DNA of 22,744 nucleotides, taken from the NCBI GenBank assembly GCA_041493345.1, contig JBGPYQ010000026.1:1-22744 (forward strand), written 5' to 3'. This stretch comes from VBDM01 sp041493345 (GTDB taxonomy: Bacteria; Pseudomonadota; Gammaproteobacteria; Burkholderiales; SG8-39). Of the stretch, positions 14,204 through 22,744 are shown piece after piece (the first letter of the stretch is position 1; the number at the start of each line of letters is the position of its first letter). A program made the translations under genes and the position numbers. A model generated the notes under the pieces. It was not told the origin of the DNA. It worked only from the letters and a program-made list of their open reading frames with translations, and did not search any database.

Positions 14204-16163
14204 ATGCAGAGTCTCTGGAAAGAAGAGGAAGCCAGGCAGTTCCAGGGCGACCTCGGCCTGCGCGTCTATACCTCCCGGCTGCTCGGCCGCGACAAGTCGC
14301 TGGTGCTGCACGGCGGCGGCAACACCTCGGTCAAGATCCGCGAGAAGAATCTCTTCGGCGAGGAGGAGCTCATCCTCTACGTCAAGGGCAGCGGCTGGGA
14401 CCTGGAGACGATCGAGCCGCAGGGATTTTCGCCGGTGCGCCTCGCGCACGTGCTGCGTCTCACCGAATTGCCGGCGCTCCCGGATCCCGAGATGGTGAAC
14501 CAGCTCACCACCCACATGCTCAAGGCCTCCGCTCCGGCCCCCTCCATCGAAACCATCCTGCACGGCTGCCTGCCGTGGAAATTCGTCGATCATACCCATG
14601 CCGATGCCGTGCTTGCGGTGAGCAACACGAAGGACGGCAACAAGCGCATCCGCGAAGTGTACGGCAAGCGCTGCGTCATCATCCCCTACCTCATGCCCGG
14701 TTTTGATCTCGCGCAATTCTGCGCAAGAGAATTCAAGCGCCAGGGCACGCCGGACACGACAGGCATGGTGCTGCTGAACCACGGCATCTTCTCCTTCGGC
14801 GAGACCGCGCGCGAGGCTTACGAGCGCATGATCGAGATGGTGACGCTCGCCGAAAAATATCTCGATTCTAAGCGCGCCTGGTCGGTCGTGATACAGCGCC
14901 CGCAGTCCGCGAAAGTCGACGCGTCCGCGCAGGCCGGGCTGCGCCGCCGTCTTTCCGATGCCGCGGGCGCTCCCTTGATCCTGCGCACGGTGACGAGCGA
15001 GCGCACCCTGGGCTTTGCGCAGCATCCCGGCGTGGCGCTCATCTCACAGCTGGGACCGGCAACGCCCGATCACGTCATCCGCACCAAGCGCACGCCGATG
15101 ATCGGTACCGATATCGGCGGCTACGCCGAGAACTACAGTCGCTACTTCAATGAGCATGCTTCCAAAGCCAGGGAACCGAAGACCATGCTCGATCCGGCGC
15201 CCCGGGTTTGTCTCGATCCCGGGTTCGGCCTTGCCGCCGCGGGCAGGACCGCAAAAGACGCGGCGATCGTCGCCGAGATCTACGACCACACCATCGACGT
15301 CATCTTGCGCGCGGAGGCGCTCGGTGGCTTCCAGGCGCTGCCTGAGAAAGATATTTTCGACGTCGAGTACTGGGACCTGGAACAGGCGAAGCTCAAGAAA
15401 GGCGGCACGCCGGCTGCTTTCGCGGGCGAAGTCGCGCTGGTGACGGGGGCGGCATCCGGGATCGGCAAGGCTGCGGTGGCGGCTTTTCTTGCGCGCGGAG
15501 CCGCGGTCGTCGGCCTGGACCTGGATGCGAAAATCGAATCGCTCCACGCGCGCCCCGACTTTCTCGGACTACGCTGCGATGTCACCGACGATGCAAAGCT
15601 TCGCTCGTCGCTGGAACAGGCGGTGCTTGCCTTCGGCGGCATCGATATGCTCGTCCTGAACGCGGGCATCTTTCCGGCGAGCCGCAAAATCGCCGAGCTT
15701 CCCATCGAGGACTGGCGCAGGGCGATGACGGTGAACCTCGATGCGAATCTGCTTTTATTGCGCGCCTGCCATCCGCTTTTAAAGCTCGCTCCACGAGGCG
15801 GCCGCGTGGTGGTGATCGGCTCAAAGAACGTTCCCGCTCCGGGACCCGGCGCAGCCGCGTATTCCGCATCGAAAGCGGCCCTGAACCAGCTCGCGCGCAT
15901 TGCCGCGCTCGAATGGGGCGCGGACCGCATCCGCATCAACACCATTCACCCCAATGCGGTCTTCGATACCGGCTTGTGGACCGAGGAAGTGCTGGCGCAG
16001 CGCGCCCGGAACTACGGCATGACGGTCGAGAAATACAAGACCAACAACGTGCTTGGGACCGAGGTCACCAGCCGCGACGTCGCCGAACTCGCCGCCGAGA
16101 TGTGCGGACCGCTTTTCGCCAAAACCACCGGCGCGCAGGTCCCCGTGGACGGCGGCAACGAAC

Positions 16164-16174
<11 letters not shown>
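14204..16174 (+). CDS. Bifunctional class II aldolase / short-chain dehydrogenase
   Basis: A 656-residue fusion of two enzymes. The N-terminal class II aldolase/adducin domain has HGGGNTSVK (36-44), Glu116 (SIETILHG), the metal ligands His130 and His132 (DHTHADAVL) and His193 (LNHGIF). The C-terminal short-chain dehydrogenase has TGAASGIG (414-421), an acidic residue after strand 2 (VVGLDLD, suggesting NAD), LNAG, Ser540, and Tyr553/Lys557 (YSASK). The layout matches the rhamnulose-1-phosphate aldolase/lactaldehyde dehydrogenase type, but there are no rhamnose genes here. Instead the stop overlaps the mtnA start by 11 bp. I infer that it cleaves 5-methylthioribulose-1-phosphate or 5-deoxyribulose-1-phosphate to DHAP plus an aldehyde, which the second domain could reduce or oxidise. 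Domains are certain; the substrate is inference. Confidence 0.9.
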
Positions 16175-17165
<991 letters not shown>

Positions 17166-17412
17166 CGACGCGCGTGATGAACGGCCTGGCGTATTCGCCC
17201 GAGCACGGCGGCTTCCTCTACCACACGCGATTGGTTTTTTTCCGCATCTCGCTGATACGCCGGCCAAACTTCGTGCATCGCCCTTACGCTGTGGTGGCAG
17301 TGTAAAAGGACTCCGCACTTTCGTATTTTCCGGACTCGATCTGCTGCAACGGAGTTGCATGACTCCGAACAGTGTCACAATGCTGGCCTGTCTTATTCAT
17401 GGCGCTTGCAGC

Positions 17413-20148
17413 ATGTTCGGAAATGTATTCAAGAAAGACGTAGCGCTCATCCCTGCCGCGGCAATGCCGCCGGGCGGCTCGCCTGCCCTCTCGCCGGGTG
17501 GAGCGCCACATCAGACCGGCGCGCAGCCTTTGTCGGGGAATTCTGAAGCTGAACTGCAAGTCTGGCGAGAAAAGATACTTGCGGCAAAAGCGGACGATAG
17601 GGCGCTGCTGCAATTGGCGCATCAAGCGCCTGGCGTTGACTTGAAGCTCACCGCGCTCGAAGCCCTGACGCAAGAAGACGCGCTCAAACAGGCGATGCGC
17701 GAATTTCGTGATCAGGACAAGCGCCTGCATCGCGCCGCAAAGTCGCGCTGGCAAGCAACCGTCGCCAAACGCGAAGCCATCACCGAAGCCCGGGTCCTGA
17801 TCGCAGGTGCGTACACCCTGATTGAGCGGGAGAGGATTCCCGCCAATCGCCTGGTGGAACTGGATCGTGCCTGGGCGGCATTGAACGTCGCCTTTCTCGA
17901 TGAAGCCCTGGTGACCGAATTTGCTGCATTGCGCGCGCAACTGGGCGCCAGAGTGCGTGAGCGCGGCGAGGGTGAACAGGCGCTCGCGCGCTGGCTTGCC
18001 GCCACAGACAACGCGATACGTGCCCTGACCGCAAGCCTCGCCGGTGTGGCGCAAGGTGGGACGGCGCCAACATCGCCAATACCGTCGATTCCGTCGATGC
18101 CGTCGAACGCGCCGGCGACCCTGGCTGCGGCCCTGCTGCAATTACTGAAAAAGGTTCCGGGCGTGAGCGATGTCGCAATCGATGCGCGCTGCATCGAGAA
18201 AACCGATGCCGCCAATCATGCGCTGGCACTCGCCTCCTGCGTGGTGCAGCGCGCCGAGTTTCTGCAATCTCTACCCGCTACGGGCGTTGCGGATGAACCA
18301 GATGAAAAGGTGAAGATCGAGCAATGGCGCAGTTTTCCGGGGGTTTCAGAGGGTGAATTGCAGACCTTGCTCGCGCGCCGTTTTTCCGATTGGCGCAATG
18401 CGCGCAGCCAGGAACGGCAACGCGACCACGATGCGCGCCGGACGCATGAGCGCGAGCTGAGTGCCGAACAAAGGAAACAGCGTCTGGGCGCAATGCAGCG
18501 TCATGTCGAGTTGGCCGAAGCGGCGCACGCCGCAGGACAGGTGGCGGAACTGACGCGCCTGATGGCGGTGATCGATAACGCGCTCAGGCCCGGCCCGGTG
18601 AATGCGGCGCTTGCAAAGCGCATCGAATCCCTCCGCCAGGAACAGGCGCGCCTGCGTGACTGGCAGCGCTGGGGTGGCGGACAGCGGCGCGAGCAACTGG
18701 TGGCCGAGGCGCAAGTTCTCGCCCAGATTGCCAGCGAAAAAGTCGCGCTCAAGGCCCATGCCGATGCCATCGACAAACTGCGCGAGCGTTGGAAAGAACT
18801 GGACAAGCTCGGCGGCGCGACCAGCAAGGCATTATGGCTCGCCTTTGACGGCGCCTTGAAGGCCGCCTACGTACCGGTGGCGGCGCATCTGGACAAGCTC
18901 AAGATTGCGCGCAACGAGAATCTCGTCGCACGTAACCAGGTGATCGATGGCCTGATTCAGGCGGGGGCGAAATTTTTCCCCGCTGCGCCGGTAGAAGGGG
19001 ACTCTCCTGCTCCTGCCTCAGCCGCAGGCAGCCAGCCGGACTGGCGCGCAATTGCCCGCACCCTTGAAGAAGCCAAAATCGCCTGGCGTAAATTGGGGCC
19101 GGTGGAGCACACCGTGCCGCGCAAGGCACAAAAGGGCGACAACGCGGTGACGATGCGTTACGCGGCAGCCCTCCAGGCCCTGGAGGCCCCGCTGACCCAA
19201 GCCTATCGCGAGGCAAGCCAACAGCGTGAACAACTCATCGCCGCGGCGAAGAACCTTGGTGGGTCGGAGGCGCTCGCCCGGGATGTGGTCGACAGGGTGC
19301 GTGCGCTGCAAACGCAATGGCAAGCCCATGCCAAAGCCCTGCCTTTGCCGCGACGCGAAGAGAATACGTCGTGGAGGGCGTTCAAAACGGCGACGGATGC
19401 AATATTCACCGCACGCGACGCTGCTCGCGCCGCCCGGGAAACCGAAAGCAGCGAACAGATCAAGTTGCGCGAAGCGATCATCGACAGCCTGCTCGCACTT
19501 CCCGCCACAAATTCCACCCGCACCGCGTCGGAGATCAAGCGCGCGCTGGCGAACGCCGAGACGGCCTGGCGCGCCTGCGCCGAAGTCCCCAGGCCGCACG
19601 CTGCAAGGCTGGATGCGCGTTATCGCGCTGCGCGCGATGCGGCGACGAAGCGGCTGCGCGACATTGCCGACCATGCGGCGCAAGCGCGCTTTGATGCGCT
19701 CATCGCGACGATGGCGCTTTGCCATGAGCGCGAAGCGGCAGGTGAAGTCGCGCCCGATCTGGAAGCCCGCTGGAGCGCCATTGAAAATCTCCCCGATGCC
19801 TGGAAACCCGGTATGGAAGCGCGTTTCCGTGGCATTGCCGCTCCCAAGGCTGGCCCTAAGTCCGGCCCCCGGTCTGGCATGAGCTCTGATGCAGGTCTGC
19901 CCGATACCCTGTTGAACCTCGAAGTCGCTTGCGGCCTCGACACCCCGAGCGAGTTCACGGCCGCGCGGCAACATTTGAAAATGCGCGCGCTTAAAAACGC
20001 GATGGAAGGTCGCCAGGCCGGCGTGACCACGCCAGCGGATATCGAGCGCGGGTTGCTTGACGCCGCCGCCACGCCCCGCCCCGATGAGGTGTCGCGCGAG
20101 CGACTGGAGAAAATCGTCGCCGCAGTGCGAGTTCGCCGTCCGGGGTAA
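17413..20148 (+). CDS. Large DUF349 coiled-coil protein
   Basis: About 911 residues, very rich in Ala, Arg, Glu and Gln and mostly predicted helix. DUF349 segments are recognisable, most clearly around residues 440-500 (LRERWKELDKLGGATSKALW). The C-terminal GLDTPSEFTAARQHLKMRAL region resembles the conserved end of these proteins. No signal peptide, membrane segment or enzymatic motif is visible. A short Pro/Ser linker built from three near-identical 9-bp units (about 18078-18104, IPSIPSMPS) separates the N-terminal part. The ATG at 17413 (MFGNVFKK) fits the family start; an in-frame ATG lies upstream at about 17371. Function unknown; YccJ/YgaD-type roles should not be inferred. The 247 bp before it hold no gene I can support. 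Confidence 0.78.
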   Translation: MFGNVFKKDVALIPAAAMPPGGSPALSPGGAPHQTGAQPLSGNSEAELQVWREKILAAKADDRALLQLAHQAPGVDLKLTALEALTQEDALKQAMREFRDQDKRLHRAAKSRWQATVAKREAITEARVLIAGAYTLIERERIPANRLVELDRAWAALNVAFLDEALVTEFAALRAQLGARVRERGEGEQALARWLAATDNAIRALTASLAGVAQGGTAPTSPIPSIPSMPSNAPATLAAALLQLLKKVPGVSDVAIDARCIEKTDAANHALALASCVVQRAEFLQSLPATGVADEPDEKVKIEQWRSFPGVSEGELQTLLARRFSDWRNARSQERQRDHDARRTHERELSAEQRKQRLGAMQRHVELAEAAHAAGQVAELTRLMAVIDNALRPGPVNAALAKRIESLRQEQARLRDWQRWGGGQRREQLVAEAQVLAQIASEKVALKAHADAIDKLRERWKELDKLGGATSKALWLAFDGALKAAYVPVAAHLDKLKIARNENLVARNQVIDGLIQAGAKFFPAAPVEGDSPAPASAAGSQPDWRAIARTLEEAKIAWRKLGPVEHTVPRKAQKGDNAVTMRYAAALQALEAPLTQAYREASQQREQLIAAAKNLGGSEALARDVVDRVRALQTQWQAHAKALPLPRREENTSWRAFKTATDAIFTARDAARAARETESSEQIKLREAIIDSLLALPATNSTRTASEIKRALANAETAWRACAEVPRPHAARLDARYRAARDAATKRLRDIADHAAQARFDALIATMALCHEREAAGEVAPDLEARWSAIENLPDAWKPGMEARFRGIAAPKAGPKSGPRSGMSSDAGLPDTLLNLEVACGLDTPSEFTAARQHLKMRALKNAMEGRQAGVTTPADIERGLLDAAATPRPDEVSRERLEKIVAAVRVRRPG

Positions 20149-20305
20149 GAACGGGGGTGAAATAAATGGGGCGTACCGGTATACGCGACGACCGGCCCGA
20201 TTCGACGCCGTTAAACCAGCGCGCTGCAAATTCCCGGCAGTTTCGGTGATGCCTTCGCGGCGTACGCCGAGCATACTGGCGATCAGCGGCAAAGTTCCTC
20301 GTTTG

Positions 20306-21781
20306 TTACGAGTCGACAAAGCGAATCAAATTGCCTCCGGCCTCTTTGGCTTGATACATCGCTATATCAGCCCGCTTGATGATTTCCTCTGTGCCGGCCT
20401 CGTGATTGAGGAACAGCACCACGCCGATACTCGACGTGCAATGATGTTCGAGGGTTGTTTCCGCTTTACCCTCTTGCTTAAATTTCAGCACATAGGGTTT
20501 CTCCAGGATGGCGCGGAGTTTTTCGGCGACGATGCCGGATTGTGTGGTGGATTCCGTTTTGTCCACATCCAGCTCACTGAGTATCACCACAAACTCATCG
20601 CCGCCGAAACGCGCGACGGTGTCTACCTCACGCACACAACTGCTAATGCGGCGCGCCACATCCATCAGCAGCAAATCGCCCACGTGATGCCCGTGCGTAT
20701 CATTGAGCAATTTTAAGTTATCCAAATCCAGGAACATCAATGCGCCATAACGACCGCTACGTTTGCTGGCGGCCATCGTTTGGCCCAATCGGTCGTCTAA
20801 CAGGCGGCGATTGGGCAGCCGCGTCAATGAGTCATACGAAGCCAGATTGAGAATTAGCTGCTCTGCTTGCTTACGCTCCGTGATGTCGCGCGCTGCGGCG
20901 AACACGCCCTGCAGCCTCCTGTCCCGATCGTAGAGGGTGGCCGCATTGTAGGACACCACAGTTTCCTTACCGTCCCTGGCGCGCGCGGTGAGCTCATAGT
21001 TGGTGACCTTTTTTTCGCTCAGCACCATCTTGATGCCCGCCTCGGCCCGCTCCGGATCGGTGAAGGAATTCTTGAACGGCGCGCCGATCAGCTCGTCACG
21101 CGTGCAACCGGTGAGCGCCTCCATCTGTTTGTTGACGTCGGTGATGATGCCGGACGGATCGGTGGTCATCAGCGCGTCGACGTTAGATTCGAACAGAGAG
21201 CGAGTGTAGAACTGATGGTCGCGCAGGCGCTGACCGAGCTGCTTCTGTTCTGCCTCGAGCTGCTTCTGTTCTGCCTCGATCTGCTTGCGAGCGGTGTTGT
21301 CGGTGCCGATCAACAGGTAGCCGATGATTCCACCTTGAGCATCGCGCAAGGCCGTGACCGACACGACCGCCGGGAAGCGGCTGCCATCCTTTCGGATGTA
21401 GGTCAGCTCGTAGATGTCCTCGATGCCGCGTGAGGCCTTGAACGCCAATGCCTCGAAGCCCGGCGTAATCGGCGTGGAGAGCTCAACGCTCAACGCCTTG
21501 GCACGCGCAATCACTTCCTGCGGATCGGAAATGTCGGCCGGCGTGATCTTGTTCAGCACGTCGGCGGCCGCGTAGCCCAGCATGCGTTCCGCGCCGACGT
21601 TGAATATCTGAATGACGCCCTTCGCGTCAGTGGCGATACTCGAGAAATTGGCGCTGTTGAAAATCGCGCTCTGCAGGGCCCCCGTTTCAAGCAAGGCCTC
21701 CTTGCGTCGGACCCGGGTGATGTCCTCCGCCGCGCCGGCGGCGGGGTTGAGAATGGCGGGATCGCGGATTATTTTGGGCAT
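20306..21781 (-). CDS. PAS-PAS-GGDEF diguanylate cyclase
   Basis: A 491-residue signalling protein without membrane segments. PAS domain 1 spans about residues 35-165 (FSSIATDAKGVIQIFNVGAERMLGY, then the PAC-like YIRKDGSRFPAVVSVTALRD) and PAS 2 about 190-305 (ALMTTDPSGIITDVNKQMEAL, ending RDITERKQAE). They are joined by a coiled-coil with two identical heptads, EAEQKQL at 169-182. The GGDEF domain (about 310-490) has an intact RFGGDEFVVIL active site (393-397) and an RxxD inhibitory site (REVD, 384-387) five residues before it. It should make cyclic di-GMP with product inhibition; the sensed signal is unknown. The ATG at 21781 has AGAGG upstream. It converges on the DUF349 gene, with 157 bp between stops. 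Confidence 0.95.
   Translation of the reverse strand: MPKIIRDPAILNPAAGAAEDITRVRRKEALLETGALQSAIFNSANFSSIATDAKGVIQIFNVGAERMLGYAAADVLNKITPADISDPQEVIARAKALSVELSTPITPGFEALAFKASRGIEDIYELTYIRKDGSRFPAVVSVTALRDAQGGIIGYLLIGTDNTARKQIEAEQKQLEAEQKQLGQRLRDHQFYTRSLFESNVDALMTTDPSGIITDVNKQMEALTGCTRDELIGAPFKNSFTDPERAEAGIKMVLSEKKVTNYELTARARDGKETVVSYNAATLYDRDRRLQGVFAAARDITERKQAEQLILNLASYDSLTRLPNRRLLDDRLGQTMAASKRSGRYGALMFLDLDNLKLLNDTHGHHVGDLLLMDVARRISSCVREVDTVARFGGDEFVVILSELDVDKTESTTQSGIVAEKLRAILEKPYVLKFKQEGKAETTLEHHCTSSIGVVLFLNHEAGTEEIIKRADIAMYQAKEAGGNLIRFVDS
21236..21286 (-). repeat. 21-bp in-frame tandem repeat encoding a coiled-coil heptad
   Basis: Two identical 21-bp units (21236-21256 and 21257-21277), followed by a partial third (GATCTGCTT, one mismatch). 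Each full unit encodes EAEQKQL in the linker between the two PAS domains. The period equals one coiled-coil heptad. Confidence 0.9.
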
Positions 21782-22328
21782 GGCCGACCTCTGCTAAAGC
21801 GCGAATTGGTCTGGCGGATTGCGCGGCCGATGGTGCGGGCAGCACCTCACCTGCTTATACGCTCATTCTACACAAAACAATGCCGGTTTTTTACGGTTGC
21901 AATTGGGATAACTTTTTGTAATCTGGGTAATTTCTTCGTTACTTAGCAGCTGATATTCAGCCTCTGTATCGACCCTGGAATTCGTCCAATCAATATTTTC
22001 AGGATACTCGACGGTCGCTGATTGCAGTCGTCGAGCAGCAATTCAGTTTGTGCAATGGCCGAATTGGCATAGAAATCCAAACTCGATGCGAACGCCCGGT
22101 TATGCCCGGAATCAGACGATCAGCAGCCCAATGTTGCCACTCGGTGAATGACGGCTTGTGGCGGTTCCGAGCCATTCGCCAAGGGCCGAAAGCGGTCCGA
22201 AGCGGACGTTCAAGCACGAATTCAGCCTGCTGACGATAATCCAGGCGCGGCCGGGGAACTGCGCGCCCGGACGCGGTCCCGATCTCGCCGTAGCGGTGGC
22301 ACAATCGGCATACGCGACAATAGACCCG
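21782..22328. other. 547-bp intergenic region between the diguanylate cyclase and the FeoB-like gene
   Basis: The two flanking genes are divergent. The left half (about 21860-22000) is AT-rich for this window and likely holds the diguanylate cyclase promoter. From about 22010 to 22250 the sequence is open on the minus strand for 101 codons, but the translation (Trp-, His- and Arg-rich) resembles no protein I know. Its style, with short palindromes such as TCCGAAGCGGA at 22197-22207, recalls dispersed non-coding repeats. I find no tRNA or riboswitch here. Confidence 0.5.
21854..21880 (-). promoter_or_regulatory. Possible promoter of the diguanylate cyclase gene
   Basis: On the minus strand TTGTTT (21875-21880) and TATAAG (21854-21859) are 15 bp apart, slightly short of ideal, about 72 bp upstream of the ATG. 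It sits in the AT-rich part of the intergenic region. Confidence 0.35.
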
Positions 22329-22744
22329 ATGAAGAAGTCAGTTCACACCACGACGATTCCCATCCGCGGACCGCTGTTTCGCGGTGATCGCCGCTTGCGC
22401 ATTGCCCTGGTCGGCATGCCCAACAGCGGCAAGAGCACCCTGTTCATGGCCGTATCGAGCACTGCGGTGCAGACCGGGGCGCTGGCCGGCACCCGGCGCG
22501 CCTACGACGAATGCGCGGTCCAGATCGGCCTGGACGAGGCACGCGTGATTGATTTGCCGAGTCTCCGGTCGCTGCGCCATCTGGAGGACGAGGACCGGGC
22601 GACGCTGAAATATCTGCTCTGGGGCGATGAGCGCCCGCCGGTATCGGTGCACGAGCCCGAAGGCGCCCCGGCGCCGTTTTCAGCGCCGGACGTGATTATC
22701 CAGGTGGTCGATGCGACCGCGCCGGAGCGCCACCTGGAATTGAC
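22329..22744 (+). CDS. FeoB-like GTPase, N-terminal part (runs off the window)
   Basis: The frame stays open from the ATG at 22329 to the window end, giving 138 residues. The P-loop is GMPNSGKST (29-37). A switch region with GALAGT and DECAVQIG, then VIDLPSLRSL, and VVDATAPERHLEL follow the order of the FeoB G domain, the cytoplasmic GTPase of the ferrous iron transporter. Two oddities are visible: the G3 motif is DLPS (75-78), not DLPG, and about 20 extra residues rich in Pro (WGDERPP to FSAPD) precede the VVDAT strand. The membrane part is not in the window, so it may be a FeoB paralogue or a stand-alone GTPase. No Shine-Dalgarno is evident; a GTG at 22296 is an alternative start. Confidence 0.75.
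   Translation, partial: MKKSVHTTTIPIRGPLFRGDRRLRIALVGMPNSGKSTLFMAVSSTAVQTGALAGTRRAYDECAVQIGLDEARVIDLPSLRSLRHLEDEDRATLKYLLWGDERPPVSVHEPEGAPAPFSAPDVIIQVVDATAPERHLEL

Noticed and set aside
17240..17250. T-run after mtnA as an intrinsic terminator
   Set aside because: No adequate stem directly precedes the run of T; the nearest CGCC/GGCG pairing is short and too far away.
17177..17305. 42-codon ORF downstream of mtnA
   Set aside because: No ribosome binding site, no recognisable family and low-complexity tail; could be chance.
19018..20319. 433-codon minus-strand frame opposite the DUF349 gene
   Set aside because: Antisense shadow; the sequence is Arg/Gly-rich and lacks domains, whereas the plus strand has DUF349 signatures.

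Overview
The window is GC-rich bacterial chromosome, most likely from a betaproteobacterium. Supporting signs are the DUF3460 and DUF4936 small proteins, the mltG-tmk-holB-tatD gene order, a lexA-imuA-imuB-dnaE2 mutagenesis cassette and a proteobacterial-type dif site. Almost everything is dense coding sequence in short operons. I see no tRNA, rRNA, CRISPR array, prophage or insertion sequence.

Left part (1-6.9 kb), DNA damage response: the tail of a cyclopropane-fatty-acyl-phospholipid synthase-like methyltransferase, then an SRAP (YedK/HMCES) abasic-site shielding protein on the + strand. This faces the end of a leftward operon lexA-imuA-imuB-dnaE2, which is driven from one promoter carrying a textbook SOS box. 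The dnaE2 gene carries an in-frame palindromic repeat inside its PHP-domain region.

Middle (6.9-14.2 kb): a DUF3460 gene and a TPR lipoprotein gene, then a 28-bp site with the structure of dif, so the window probably spans the replication terminus. Six of seven FtsK-type KOPS octamers found by eye point towards it. Next comes the leftward operon mltG-tmk-holB-(31-aa small ORF)-tatD for cell-wall, dTMP and clamp-loader functions. Divergent from it is ygfZ-DUF4936-NRDE; ygfZ has a leader filled by two strong hairpins. A GNAT acetyltransferase gene on the opposite strand overlaps the NRDE gene tail to tail.

Right part (14.2-22.7 kb): a class II aldolase/short-chain dehydrogenase fusion gene overlaps mtnA. 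This pairing fits salvage of 5-methylthioadenosine or 5-deoxyadenosine by the DHAP shunt: MtnA isomerises the sugar phosphate, the aldolase half releases DHAP and a C2 aldehyde, and the dehydrogenase half could process the aldehyde. Then follow a large DUF349 coiled-coil protein, a convergent PAS-PAS-GGDEF diguanylate cyclase, a 547-bp non-coding stretch, and the start of a FeoB-like GTPase that runs off the window.

The items most worth checking are the dif/KOPS terminus, the aldolase-dehydrogenase/mtnA pair, the repeat captured inside dnaE2, the structured ygfZ leader and the small ORF between holB and tatD.
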